Under the pieces are notes generated by a model. The model saw only the letters and a program-made list of their open reading frames with translations, was not told the origin of the DNA and searched no databases. DNA of 64,000 nucleotides, from contig JAVBJU010000025.1 in NCBI GenBank assembly GCA_031546825.1, forward strand, positions 92,344 through 156,343. The letters run 5' to 3'. Positions 34,256 to 44,599 of the stretch are shown piece after piece (the first letter of the stretch is position 1; each line of letters begins with the position of its first letter). The position numbers were made by a program, and so were the translations under genes. Source of the DNA: Hohaiivirga sp031546825 (GTDB lineage: Bacteria > Pseudomonadota > Alphaproteobacteria > Rhizobiales > Beijerinckiaceae).

Positions 34256-35946
34256 GGTTGATTGAACACCTCACGTTCGAAGCGGTCGAGCTGGCTTGCA
34301 AATTCCTTGCGCAGGGGCTCCGGGTCCTTGAGATGCTGGTCGTTCAGCGCGGCCTCAAACTGGGCAAGCATGTGGCGCAGCATGTCGCGGTTCTCGCCGA
34401 GATTTTCAGCGTAAAGCCGCTCGGCGCGTGCAATCAGCGTCTTGTTGGCGATCTGTTCGCGGGGCGGGGCTTTCAAGGCGGAAAGGCGTGCAAAACTTTC
34501 TTTGAGCTCGCCCTCGGAGAGGCCGGTCTGGTTGCGGAAGATGGCGCTGTGCTTTTCATCAAGCGACAGGGACGTGACCTCGACTTCAAGCGCGCCATTC
34601 ACATCATATGTGAAGCGCACATCGATGCCTTCCGAGCCCGCCGGGCCGGGTTTGACCGGCACTTCAAGGGAGCCGATATGGACGTTGTCTTCGGGGCGCA
34701 GATGCTCTCCCTGATAGACCTTCACATCAATCATGCGCTGCTGGTCGTGCACGGTGCAGAAGCGCTCGGAGCGGGAGATGGGTACGATGGCGTTGCGTTG
34801 CAGGATGGGCGCGACATATTCCGTCACAACCCGCATTGAGGTGTCGATGGAGGCAATACCCAGCGTGTGCGGGCAGACATCGGTCATCACCATGTCTTCG
34901 AGGGCGGCGTTGCGGCTGCTCAGGCCCGCCTGCACCGCAGCCCCCAGCGCCACGGTGGTGTCGGGGTCGATATGCACCAGGGGCAGCCGCCCGAACAGGC
35001 GCGCCACCATGGAGCGGATCATCGGCATCCGCGTTGCGCCGCCGATCAGAATGATGGCGTCAAACTCATCGGGCTTCATGCGCGCATCAACAATGGCCCG
35101 TTCCAGCGGTGCACGTAGGCGGCGCATCAGGCTGGCCGCTGCATCTTCGAACGCCTGGCGCGTGATGGTGCCTTCGCGCGTCGCGCCGTCGAGGGTCAGC
35201 GCGAACCCGGCAGAGGCTTCCTTGGTCAGGGCAATCTTGAGGTTTTCCGCCGCGCGCCGCACCATGGCCCGCTCGCGCGGGGTCAATTTATCCCTGGCGC
35301 ATTCGGCCTTCTCGATGATCATTTTTTCGAGCAAGGCAGTGAAATCATCGCCGCCGAGCTGGGTATCCCCGGTGGTAGCGCGAATTTCCATCACGCCTTC
35401 ATATTTGTCGAGAATGGACACGTCGAACGTGCCGCCACCAAGATCGAAGGCGAGATATTTGCCCTCTGCTGTGTCGGAAAAACCATAGGCGAGCACCGCC
35501 GCCGTGGGTTCATTGACGATGCGGATGACATTGAGACCGGCGAGCTTGCCCGCATCGAGGGTTGCTTTGCGTTGGCGGTCGTTGAAATAGGCGGGAACTG
35601 AAATGACGACGTCGGACACCGGCTCTTTGAGATGGGCTTCGGCGTCTTCTTTCAAGGCGCGCAGCACGCAGGCCGAAAGCTCTTCTGGGCGAAACGTGCC
35701 GCTGCCGAGGGTTGTCCTGTGGTCGGTGCCCATGAAGCGCTTGAAGGAAGCAACTGCGCGGTCGGGAGATACCAGAAGGTGGTCAATCGCCGCGGCTCCA
35801 ACCACCACGGTGCCGTCTTTATCCATATGGACGGCTGAAGGGGTGAGCACCTCGCCGAGCGCGTTGGGAATAAGCTTCGGCCCATCTTCGCCGAAGATGG
35901 CGATCAATGAATTCGTCGTACCAAGATCAATGCCAAAAATCGCCAT
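34252..35946 (-). CDS. hscC: HscC-type Hsp70 chaperone
   Basis: 564 residues, matching HscC length and shorter than DnaK (636 here). The ATPase domain has IFGIDLGTTNSLIAIF, VPAYFNDRQRKATLDAGKLA, FDLGGGTFDVSILD and IGGATRMPMIRSMVA. The substrate domain has the short HscC-type ending and lacks the lid tail of DnaK. Some E. coli work links HscC to sigma-70 regulation; the client here is unknown. It overlaps the first J-like gene and is transcribed divergently from dnaK, with 299 bases between start codons. Confidence 0.92.
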   Translation of the reverse strand: MAIFGIDLGTTNSLIAIFGEDGPKLIPNALGEVLTPSAVHMDKDGTVVVGAAAIDHLLVSPDRAVASFKRFMGTDHRTTLGSGTFRPEELSACVLRALKEDAEAHLKEPVSDVVISVPAYFNDRQRKATLDAGKLAGLNVIRIVNEPTAAVLAYGFSDTAEGKYLAFDLGGGTFDVSILDKYEGVMEIRATTGDTQLGGDDFTALLEKMIIEKAECARDKLTPRERAMVRRAAENLKIALTKEASAGFALTLDGATREGTITRQAFEDAAASLMRRLRAPLERAIVDARMKPDEFDAIILIGGATRMPMIRSMVARLFGRLPLVHIDPDTTVALGAAVQAGLSSRNAALEDMVMTDVCPHTLGIASIDTSMRVVTEYVAPILQRNAIVPISRSERFCTVHDQQRMIDVKVYQGEHLRPEDNVHIGSLEVPVKPGPAGSEGIDVRFTYDVNGALEVEVTSLSLDEKHSAIFRNQTGLSEGELKESFARLSALKAPPREQIANKTLIARAERLYAENLGENRDMLRHMLAQFEAALNDQHLKDPEPLRKEFASQLDRFEREVFNQP

Positions 35947-35998
35947 TATCCGCTGTCCCCCTCAGCAGGCCATGAGCCATACCAATTTCATCGCATGA

Positions 35999-36027
35999 TA
36001 TTTAGCGGCCCTGCATCTTTCTGTCAC
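35999..36027 (-). promoter_or_regulatory. Candidate sigma-70 promoter of hscC
   Basis: On the minus strand GTGACA (-35) is separated by 17 bases from TAAATA (-10), giving a start about 45 bases before the hscC ATG. No CTTG/CTTATAT heat-shock type element is visible on this strand, in contrast to dnaK. Confidence 0.45.
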
Positions 36028-36100
36028 GGCATTTTCGCGGGGGGAGAGGCGCGGATTTTCAACCAAATATCAGAATTTGTGTGACAGTCGCTTTGATAGT

Positions 36101-36129
36101 CTTGCGGGCTTCGGTTGCCCTTCTTATAT
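36101..36129 (+). promoter_or_regulatory. Sigma-32 (RpoH) heat-shock promoter of dnaK
   Basis: CTTG at 36101-36104, an 18-base spacer and CTTATAT at 36123-36129 match the alphaproteobacterial RpoH consensus CTTG-N17/18-CYTATNT. The transcript would start near 36137, leaving a leader of about 110 bases before dnaK. No CIRCE inverted repeat is seen, so control is probably by sigma-32 alone. Confidence 0.85.
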
Positions 36130-36245
36130 GAGTTTCGCACGGGAACGGACAACAACGTCTGGCCCGGAGTTCAAAATATCATCCAGCCATGGGCCGGACG
36201 GCTTCGGAGTCCGGCGGTCTGCTTGAGGAAATGAGGGATCCCACC

Positions 36246-38156
<1,911 letters not shown>

Positions 38157-38184
38157 GACCTTTCGGTTCTTTTTAAGCGACGCA

Positions 38185-38216
38185 GCAATCCCCGGACACG
38201 AACATCCGGGGATTGC
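38185..38216 (+). promoter_or_regulatory. 12-bp perfect stem-loop between dnaK and dnaJ
   Basis: GCAATCCCCGGA and TCCGGGGATTGC form a perfect 12-base stem around an 8-base loop. No T tract follows, so it is more likely an RNA stability or processing element, or a partial attenuator that keeps dnaJ lower than dnaK, than a full terminator. Confidence 0.7.
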
Positions 38217-38292
38217 TGGTATGAAATGGACGGTTCCGGCCTCCAACGGGGAGCCCGGCCTTCAGTTAAGTATGCAAGCAGGGTAATGGCGC

Positions 38293-39435
38293 ATGTCGAA
38301 GCGGGACTATTACGAGGTTCTGGGAGTCTCGAAGACGGCTACGGACGCGGAACTGAAAAGCAGTTTCCGCAAGCTGGCGATGCAATGCCATCCCGACCGT
38401 AATCCCGGCGACAAGGACGCGGAATCCCGCTTCAAGGAAATCAACGAAGCCTATCAGACCTTATCCGATGCCGATAAACGTGCCGCTTATGACCGTTATG
38501 GCCACGCCGCTTTCGCCAATGGCGGCGGTGGCGGGGGGCCGGGGTTTGGCCACGATTTTTCCGATGTTATGGGCGATATTTTCGATTCCCTCTTCGGTGG
38601 TGGGGGAAATGCACGGGGGGGACGCTCCAATGGCGGTCGCGAGCGCGGCTCGGACCTGCGTTACAACCTCGAAATTTCGCTTGAGGATGCTTTCTCCGGA
38701 AAGACCGAAACCATCAAGGTGCCGGTTGCTGTCACCTGCGAGGCCTGTTCGGGCACCGGGGCCAAATCCGGCTCAAAGCCCCGCCAGTGCCCGACCTGTG
38801 GCGGACATGGGCGCGTGCGCGCGGCGCAAGGGTTCTTTGCCGTGGAGCGGACCTGCCCCAACTGCCATGGCCGTGGTGAGGTGATCGATGACCCCTGCAG
38901 CAAGTGCGGCGGCGCGGGCCGTGCCGCCAAGGAGCGGACGCTGTCGGTCAATATTCCGGCGGGTGTCGAGGATGGCACCCGTATCCGTCTCGCCGGTGAA
39001 GGCGAAAGCGGTGTGCGCGGCGGGCCAGCCGGTGATCTTTATATTTTCCTGTCATTGAAGCCCCATCAGTTCTTCCAGCGCGATGGGTCTGATCTGTTCT
39101 GCCGTGTACCGGTGTCCATGGTCAACGCGGCGCTTGGTGATGACATCACCGTGCCTGGCATTGATGGCGCCGAGGAGAGCGTGACCATCCCGGCAGGCAC
39201 ACAGACCGGTAAGCAGATCAGGCTGCGTGGCAAGGGAATGCCTGTGCTGCGCTCGCGCTCAACCGGTGATCTCTATATTCAGGTGGTGGTGGAAACACCC
39301 CAGAAACTCACCAAACGCCAGCGTGAACTCCTCACCGAGTTCAATCAGGAATCCTCCAAGGAAACCAGCCCTGAGAGCGCGGGTTTTTTTTCACGCATGA
39401 AAGAGTTCTTTGAGGGTTTTGGTGCTACACGTTAA
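38293..39435 (+). CDS. dnaJ: Chaperone protein DnaJ (Hsp40)
   Basis: 380 residues. The J domain (about 1-70) keeps the canonical HPD (CHPDRNPGD), unlike the two J-like proteins in the hscC operon. A Gly-rich region follows, then four CxxCxGxG-type zinc repeats (CEACSGTG, CPTCGGHG, CPNCHGRG, CSKCGGAG) and the C-terminal substrate-binding barrels. It stimulates DnaK ATPase and delivers clients. It is co-transcribed with dnaK from the heat-shock promoter. Confidence 0.98.
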   Translation: MSKRDYYEVLGVSKTATDAELKSSFRKLAMQCHPDRNPGDKDAESRFKEINEAYQTLSDADKRAAYDRYGHAAFANGGGGGGPGFGHDFSDVMGDIFDSLFGGGGNARGGRSNGGRERGSDLRYNLEISLEDAFSGKTETIKVPVAVTCEACSGTGAKSGSKPRQCPTCGGHGRVRAAQGFFAVERTCPNCHGRGEVIDDPCSKCGGAGRAAKERTLSVNIPAGVEDGTRIRLAGEGESGVRGGPAGDLYIFLSLKPHQFFQRDGSDLFCRVPVSMVNAALGDDITVPGIDGAEESVTIPAGTQTGKQIRLRGKGMPVLRSRSTGDLYIQVVVETPQKLTKRQRELLTEFNQESSKETSPESAGFFSRMKEFFEGFGATR

Positions 39436-39572
39436 AGGGTGATTGGTTCGTTGGAGAAGCGTGCTGGTTCATTTTTTCTGATTCTGCACCGCGCATTGCA
39501 AAAAGCGACTTCCCACTTTTCCATGCAATGCGCTAAATAGGTTACCTACCTTGTGACAGGTACTCTTTCCGA

Positions 39573-40232
39573 GTGCGTGCCTGCTCGCCAATTGAGAGTT
39601 CCGCCAACGTGTTACCGTCGTCCTCTCCTCTGTCACGGCGCAAGGACATTGCGGCCAAGGAAAAAACAGCAGATCAGGCGCGCTTTTGGCGATCTTGGCT
39701 GGAGAGTCCGCTCAAGACCGGTGCGGTCGCGCCGTCGGGCCCGTGGCTTGCGCGGGCAATGGCCTCTTATGTCAATCCACGCAGCGACGGCCCGGTAATC
39801 GAACTGGGGCCGGGAACCGGCCCGGTGACACAGGCGCTGATTACGCGCGGCGTTGCTCAAGAACGCTTGGTGCTGGTGGAATACAGCGCCCATTTCTGCA
39901 AACTCCTGCGCCGCCGTTACCCCCTCGCTAAGGTTGTGCAGGGCGACGCTTATGATATCGCCAAAACGCTTCATGACGTGATGTCGGAGCCCGCCTCCGC
40001 CGTGGTTTCCAGCCTGCCGTTGATGACCAAGCCTTTGGACGCGCGGCTCGCCCTGCTTAACGCCGCCAGCGCGTTGATGGCGCAGGATGCCCCGTTCATC
40101 CAGTTCACTTATGCCTTTGCCCCGCCCATTCCCAAAGACCTGGACAGCCATAGCTGCCAGGGGTCGAAACGGATCTGGCGCAACATGCCTCCCGCCCGTG
40201 TCTGGGTGTACAACAAGCGAAGCCAACCATGA
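39573..40232 (+). CDS. Class I SAM-dependent methyltransferase, PmtA-like
   Basis: About 219 residues. SAM-binding motif I is VIELGPGTGPVTQAL, followed by an acidic motif II (LVLVEYS) and VVSSLPLMTKP at motif IV. This is the layout of the rhizobial phosphatidylethanolamine N-methyltransferase PmtA, which makes phosphatidylcholine precursors at the membrane. The start is uncertain: GTG at 39573 or GTG at 39609. Its stop overlaps the pyrF ATG (ATGA), so the two are coupled. rRNA adenine dimethylases share this motif I, but the rest fits PmtA better. Confidence 0.75.
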   Translation: MRACSPIESSANVLPSSSPLSRRKDIAAKEKTADQARFWRSWLESPLKTGAVAPSGPWLARAMASYVNPRSDGPVIELGPGTGPVTQALITRGVAQERLVLVEYSAHFCKLLRRRYPLAKVVQGDAYDIAKTLHDVMSEPASAVVSSLPLMTKPLDARLALLNAASALMAQDAPFIQFTYAFAPPIPKDLDSHSCQGSKRIWRNMPPARVWVYNKRSQP

Positions 40233-40924
40233 CCACCTCTGCCCGCGATCGTTTGATTGTCGCCCTCGATATTTCTTCGGTTGATGAAGCGCGCGATCTC
40301 ATTCGCCGCCTCGGCGATGAGGTGAGTTTCTACAAGATCGGCTATCAACTGGGTTATGCCGGCGGTTTTGAATTGGCCCGCGAGCTGATTGCCGCCGGGA
40401 AAAAAGTGTTTCTCGATCTCAAATTGCACGATATCGGCAATACGGTCGAAGAGGGCGTGCGCGCCATCGCCAAACTCGACGTGACCTTCACCACCGTCCA
40501 CGCCTATCCCCAGACCATGCGGGCGGCGGTTGCCGGGAAGGCGGGGAGCGCTCTCAAGGTGATCGCGGTTACGGTGCTCACGTCTTATGACAACAATGAT
40601 TTCGCCGAGGCGGGGTATCAGGGAACGGTTTCTGAACTCGTGGCCCGCCGCGCGGCTCAGGCGCGGGATATCGGCATCGACGGCATTGTCTGTGCTGCAA
40701 CCGAGGCCACGCGCGTCCGTGACATTCTTGGCCCCGATAAATTGATTGTTACGCCCGGTATTCGCCCCTCGGGCGCCAGCGCCGATGACCAGAAGCGCAT
40801 TGTCACGCCCGGCATGGCGATCCGCGCAGGGTCAACACATCTGGTGGTCGGTCGTCCGATTACAGCAGCTGCTGATCCGGTGGCGGCGGCAAAGGCGATT
40901 GTTGCGGAAATCGAGGCGGCCTGA
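40229..40924 (+). CDS. pyrF: Orotidine 5'-phosphate decarboxylase
   Basis: 231 residues of the short TIM-barrel OMP decarboxylase group. LIVALDISSVDEA opens the barrel; the catalytic Lys-Asp-Lys network is in VFLDLKLHDIGNTV; the phosphate-binding end is TPGIRPSG and HLVVGRPITAA. It produces UMP in pyrimidine synthesis. It overlaps the preceding methyltransferase by 4 bases. The dnaJ / PmtA-like / pyrF order is seen in several Rhizobiales. Confidence 0.97.
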   Translation: MTTSARDRLIVALDISSVDEARDLIRRLGDEVSFYKIGYQLGYAGGFELARELIAAGKKVFLDLKLHDIGNTVEEGVRAIAKLDVTFTTVHAYPQTMRAAVAGKAGSALKVIAVTVLTSYDNNDFAEAGYQGTVSELVARRAAQARDIGIDGIVCAATEATRVRDILGPDKLIVTPGIRPSGASADDQKRIVTPGMAIRAGSTHLVVGRPITAAADPVAAAKAIVAEIEAA

Positions 40925-41008
40925 GGGCCCGGCGCGATCATCGCTGCATTGCGGGTATCCTCCTAATCGGAGGGCTGTGACGGCTAAACACACCACAGGA
41001 GTGCTTTT

Positions 41009-41713
41009 ATGGACAAAAAATGTCCTTTCATCTTACGCTTCTTGCCAGTTGCCGTTGTTGTTCTCTGCATTGCTTTGGTAGGCCTCTTTTTCTGGAGGCT
41101 TGATGCCCTGCAAACCGAAGTCATTGAACCGCGTTTGATTGAGGCGCGAACGCCGGAATTGCGGCGGCAGACGTTCTTGCTCCTAGACGCGCTAAAGGAA
41201 AAAGGCCTGACACCGGCAATTGCAGACGAACTGAAGGTGGGTGATTACTTGTCATTTCTATCGGGCAAGTATTGGCAAGTAACAACGGAAGATAATGTTG
41301 TTTATCTACGTTCTTCTTCCCTCGGTCAAGGATTTATTCCTAAAGTAAATGCACCCTTTGCGGAAATAATTGCTACAATTTTTTCTATTCCCTTTTCAGC
41401 GTTTCTGAAATCAGGTTCGAAAGAATTATGGTCTGTGCAGTCTGTCCAACTGGAGGGAGGAAAAGCGGCCCGCTTGCTTATCGCTCAGACTACAATGCAG
41501 GTTTCGATGGCTGGACGAGAGCCGCAAACCCTCACGGTTCGGATCGCCGAAGATACAGCACCGTTTATGGAGAGTTTTTTTGCCGCACGAAATATGATGG
41601 TTGTTGGAGCCGCCTTCTTCACTCTGCTTCTAACCGGTTTGTCGGTGCTTGCGCTTGTTCGCGTGAAACGCGTACTCGCAAAAGAATCATTGGCAGCGGA
41701 TCCGTTGAGTTAG
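41009..41713 (+). CDS. Membrane protein with lone periplasmic sensor-like domain
   Basis: 234 residues. A membrane helix at about 8-30 and a second near 200-220 enclose a periplasmic domain of about 165 residues. A short basic cytoplasmic tail follows (RVKRVLAKESLAADPLS). This is the layout of the input half of a sensor kinase or chemoreceptor, but no HAMP, kinase or effector domain follows, and the stop is clean. GGAG lies upstream of the ATG. Codon use is slightly more AT-rich than in pyrF. I do not recognise the family. Confidence 0.65.
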   Translation: MDKKCPFILRFLPVAVVVLCIALVGLFFWRLDALQTEVIEPRLIEARTPELRRQTFLLLDALKEKGLTPAIADELKVGDYLSFLSGKYWQVTTEDNVVYLRSSSLGQGFIPKVNAPFAEIIATIFSIPFSAFLKSGSKELWSVQSVQLEGGKAARLLIAQTTMQVSMAGREPQTLTVRIAEDTAPFMESFFAARNMMVVGAAFFTLLLTGLSVLALVRVKRVLAKESLAADPLS

Positions 41714-41737
41714 GAAAAATCGATGGGTTGATCTTGC

Positions 41738-42643
41738 TCAGCCCGTCGCCTGCCCGGTTTCCCAACCCAGCATCGCCTGCTTACGTGTCAGCCCCCAATG
41801 GTAGCCGGTGAGCGCGCCGGAGCGTCCGAGCACGCGATGGCATGGCACCACGAACGAGATCGGGTTTTTTCCCACCGCCGCGCCGACCGCGCGTGAGGCC
41901 TTGGGGTTTCCAATGTGGCTGGCGATATCGGAATAGGTGGTGGCGCGGCCCATGGGGATGCGCAGCAGCGTCTCCCATACCCGCACCTCAAAATCAGTAC
42001 CGATCAGAACGATGCGCAACGGCTGTTCTGGCTGCCAGGCCTCAGGCTGGAAGATGCGGGTGGCGAAGGGGGCGGTTGCGGGGTCATCGCGCGTATAACT
42101 GGCGTTGGGCCAGCGCCGCTGCATGTCAGCCAGCGAGGATTTTCGGTCGCCGTCATCGACGAAGCCAAGCCCGGCAAGACCGCGCGCAGTCGCAACCACA
42201 ATGGTTTCGCCAAACGGGGAAGGGTGAAAGCCATAGCTCATGGCAACCCCGGCGCCACCGGTTTTGAAATCGCCGGGCGACAGGGCCTCATGGGTGACGA
42301 ACAGGTCATGCAACCGTCCCGGCCCCGACAGCCCGACCTCGTAGGACGCATCAAGCACCGAGGCTGAGTCGAGCAGAAGATGCTTGGCGTTGTCGAGTGT
42401 CAGGGCCTGAAGGAAGGCTTTGGGCGTCAGCCCCGCCCAGCGGCGGAATAGGTGGTGCACCGAGCTTTCCGACAAGCCGGTATGCTCGGCAATCTCCTCA
42501 AGGCTCGGCTGCCGCCGCCAGTGTTCGGAGATGAACGCGATGATGGAGCGCACCTGCTCGTAATCGCCAGAGGGGCGTGCCTCGGTGTGGGCTTGCGCAA
42601 CAGCGTCATTGAGGGTTGTCAGCATGTCTCGATCATCCGGCAT
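41738..42643 (-). CDS. AraC-type regulator fused to O6-methylguanine-DNA methyltransferase (Ada-like)
   Basis: 301 residues. Residues about 25-125 form an AraC helix-turn-helix pair (SLEEIAEHTGLSESSVHHLF). The C-terminal part is an alkyltransferase with the acceptor site FVVPCHRVLG and the RAVGAAVGKNP helix. Unlike E. coli Ada it lacks the N-terminal zinc domain whose Cys takes methyl groups from phosphotriesters and switches the regulator on. It may repair O6-methylguanine directly and regulate by another signal. It diverges from nth, with start codons about 160 bases apart. Confidence 0.88.
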   Translation of the reverse strand: MPDDRDMLTTLNDAVAQAHTEARPSGDYEQVRSIIAFISEHWRRQPSLEEIAEHTGLSESSVHHLFRRWAGLTPKAFLQALTLDNAKHLLLDSASVLDASYEVGLSGPGRLHDLFVTHEALSPGDFKTGGAGVAMSYGFHPSPFGETIVVATARGLAGLGFVDDGDRKSSLADMQRRWPNASYTRDDPATAPFATRIFQPEAWQPEQPLRIVLIGTDFEVRVWETLLRIPMGRATTYSDIASHIGNPKASRAVGAAVGKNPISFVVPCHRVLGRSGALTGYHWGLTRKQAMLGWETGQATG

Positions 42644-42801
42644 TTAATAATGGACCCTACCATAAATCTTCGGGCTACCGCCGGACACCCGATTTCTGCA
42701 ATCCCCGGTTTTTTCTGCTTGGGCGATGTTTTTCCCATGTGGCCCCTTGTGGTCGGGGCATGGGTGATGGTGAATGTTCACGCATTCTCAGGAGAAATTT
42801 C

Positions 42802-43476
42802 ATGGCTGAAGCGGCCTCGCTCGCTCCCGGTTCCGTCAAGCCGGTTGACAAGAAAACCCTCGTTGAAATCTTCCGCCGCTTCCATGAGCGCGATCCCGAG
42901 CCGCGTGGAGAGTTGAATTATAGCTCCCCGTTTACTCTGCTGGTGGCGGTGGCGCTCTCGGCGCAATCAACCGATATCGGCGTCAACAAGGCAACGGATA
43001 AGCTGTTTGCGCTGGCCGATACCCCGCACAAGATGCTGGCGCTTGGCGAGGATGGTGTGAAGGAGTGCGTGCGCACGCTCAATTATTTCAACACCAAAGC
43101 CAAAAACGTCATAGCCATGTCGAAAAAGCTGATCGATGATTTCTCTGGCAGGGTGCCTGATGACATTGACGCGTTGCAGACCTTGCCCGGCGTTGGCAAA
43201 AAGACGGCGAGCGTTGTGGTGAATATCGCTTTTGGCGATCCGCGCATTGCCGTTGATACCCATATTTTCCGCGTGGCCAATCGTATCCCGCTTGTGCGCA
43301 CCAAAACGCCGTTGGAGACGCAAGCACCGCTGGAAAAGCTCATCCCGAAGGAATATCTCCTGCACGCCCATCACTGGATGATTTTGCATGGTCGCTATGT
43401 GTGCAAGGCCCGCAAGCCCGATTGCACCCGCTGCCTCATTAATGACCTGTGCCGATATCCGGCGCGGGAGATCTGA
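42802..43476 (+). CDS. nth: Endonuclease III
   Basis: 224 residues. The helix-hairpin-helix is LQTLPGVGKKTASVVV, with catalytic Lys133, and the catalytic Asp152 is in AVDTHIFRV. The C-terminal iron-sulfur cluster loop has Cys201, Cys208, Cys211 and Cys217 in the standard C-X6-C-X2-C-X5-C spacing. It removes oxidised pyrimidines and nicks abasic sites. The ATG at 42802 has AGGAG 7 bases upstream; the longer open frame is not conserved. It converges with uppP, only 2 bases between stops. Confidence 0.97.
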   Translation: MAEAASLAPGSVKPVDKKTLVEIFRRFHERDPEPRGELNYSSPFTLLVAVALSAQSTDIGVNKATDKLFALADTPHKMLALGEDGVKECVRTLNYFNTKAKNVIAMSKKLIDDFSGRVPDDIDALQTLPGVGKKTASVVVNIAFGDPRIAVDTHIFRVANRIPLVRTKTPLETQAPLEKLIPKEYLLHAHHWMILHGRYVCKARKPDCTRCLINDLCRYPAREI

Positions 43477-43478
43477 CT

Positions 43479-44285
43479 TCAGCCAAACGATAGCAACGCG
43501 GCGAGCCCCAGCGCGCCGATGATAATGCGCCACCAGGCGAAGGGCGCGAAGCCGTTGCGGGAGATATATTCAAGCAGACTCTTGACCACGACGTAGCCGG
43601 AGAGGAAGGCGGAAACAAAGCCGATGACGATGAGGATACCATCGTCGTAGGTGAGATACTTATAGTTTTTCATCAAATCGTAGGTAAATGCGCCCGTCAT
43701 CGTCGGCATTGCGAGGAAGAACGAAAACTCCGCCGCCGAACGTTTATCCGCACCGAGCAGCATACCACCGACGATGGTCGCGCCCGAACGTGAGACGCCG
43801 GGCACCATGGCAATGCACTGGATCAAGCCGATCTTGACATAGACCATGAGCGGAAACCGGGTGGCATCGGTATATTTGGGCTCAAAGCTGTGTTCATCAA
43901 TCAGCAGCAACAACAGACCACCGCCAATCAGCGTGAAGCACACGAGATAGGGGTCAAACAATACGCCCTTGATGAATCCGTGCAAAAACGCGCCCAAGAT
44001 AGCCGCAGGCAAAAAGGCGAGGAGCACGCCAAACACAAAACGGCGGGCGGTTTTGCTCGAAGGCAGGGCTCTGGCAATGCTGATGAGGCGGTGGGAATAG
44101 ACGGAAAGCAGCGCGAGAATGGCACCGAACTGGACCAGAACCTCGAAGCTCTTGGTGCGCGAGGCGAATCCCAGGAAGTGTCCGAGCAGCAGGAGATGTC
44201 CGGTGGAAGACACCGGCAGAAACTCAGTTATCCCCTCGACGGCACCGAGCAACATTGCCTCGAAATATTCTATCATCGCGCCCAT
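43479..44285 (-). CDS. uppP: Undecaprenyl-diphosphatase (UppP/BacA)
   Basis: 268 residues with about eight membrane helices. The active-site segments are EGITEFLPVSSTGHLLL and VPGVSRSGATIVGGMLLG, containing the conserved Glu, Ser and Arg residues. It recycles the lipid carrier for peptidoglycan by removing a phosphate from undecaprenyl diphosphate, and confers bacitracin tolerance. ATGs at 44285 and 44276 are both possible starts. Confidence 0.95.
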   Translation of the reverse strand: MGAMIEYFEAMLLGAVEGITEFLPVSSTGHLLLLGHFLGFASRTKSFEVLVQFGAILALLSVYSHRLISIARALPSSKTARRFVFGVLLAFLPAAILGAFLHGFIKGVLFDPYLVCFTLIGGGLLLLLIDEHSFEPKYTDATRFPLMVYVKIGLIQCIAMVPGVSRSGATIVGGMLLGADKRSAAEFSFFLAMPTMTGAFTYDLMKNYKYLTYDDGILIVIGFVSAFLSGYVVVKSLLEYISRNGFAPFAWWRIIIGALGLAALLSFG

Positions 44286-44599
44286 TTTCCAAACTTACCG
44301 CGCCTTGAGGAGCGTGTTATCCGCTTCTCCCCGCAAGGGCGATCCTCGTAACATTTTGTTGATGTATGGTTACTTTAGGAATGAAGTCGGCTTAACATGT
44401 TCTTTGCATCATTTTCCAGCTATTTTTCTGTATATGGAATGTTCTCCCTTAACGGAGCCGCCAGAGCGCGCCCCGGCTCCATACAATGAAATAAGCCAGC
44501 ATCTTACGCAACTGGTTACTGAGCATTAACGAAATCCTGTTCTTTAGGAATGGCCCCCATGGGCTTGTTTGATCCGACAATTTTCGAAATGGCGCTTTG
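44286..44599. other. Intergenic region with one hairpin, no gene seen
   Basis: 314 bases between uppP and the GST gene, AT-richer than the flanks. GGAGCCG (44454-44460) and CGGCTCC (44474-44480) form a 7-base stem around 13 bases, with no T tract. It should hold both promoters. Confidence 0.4.
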
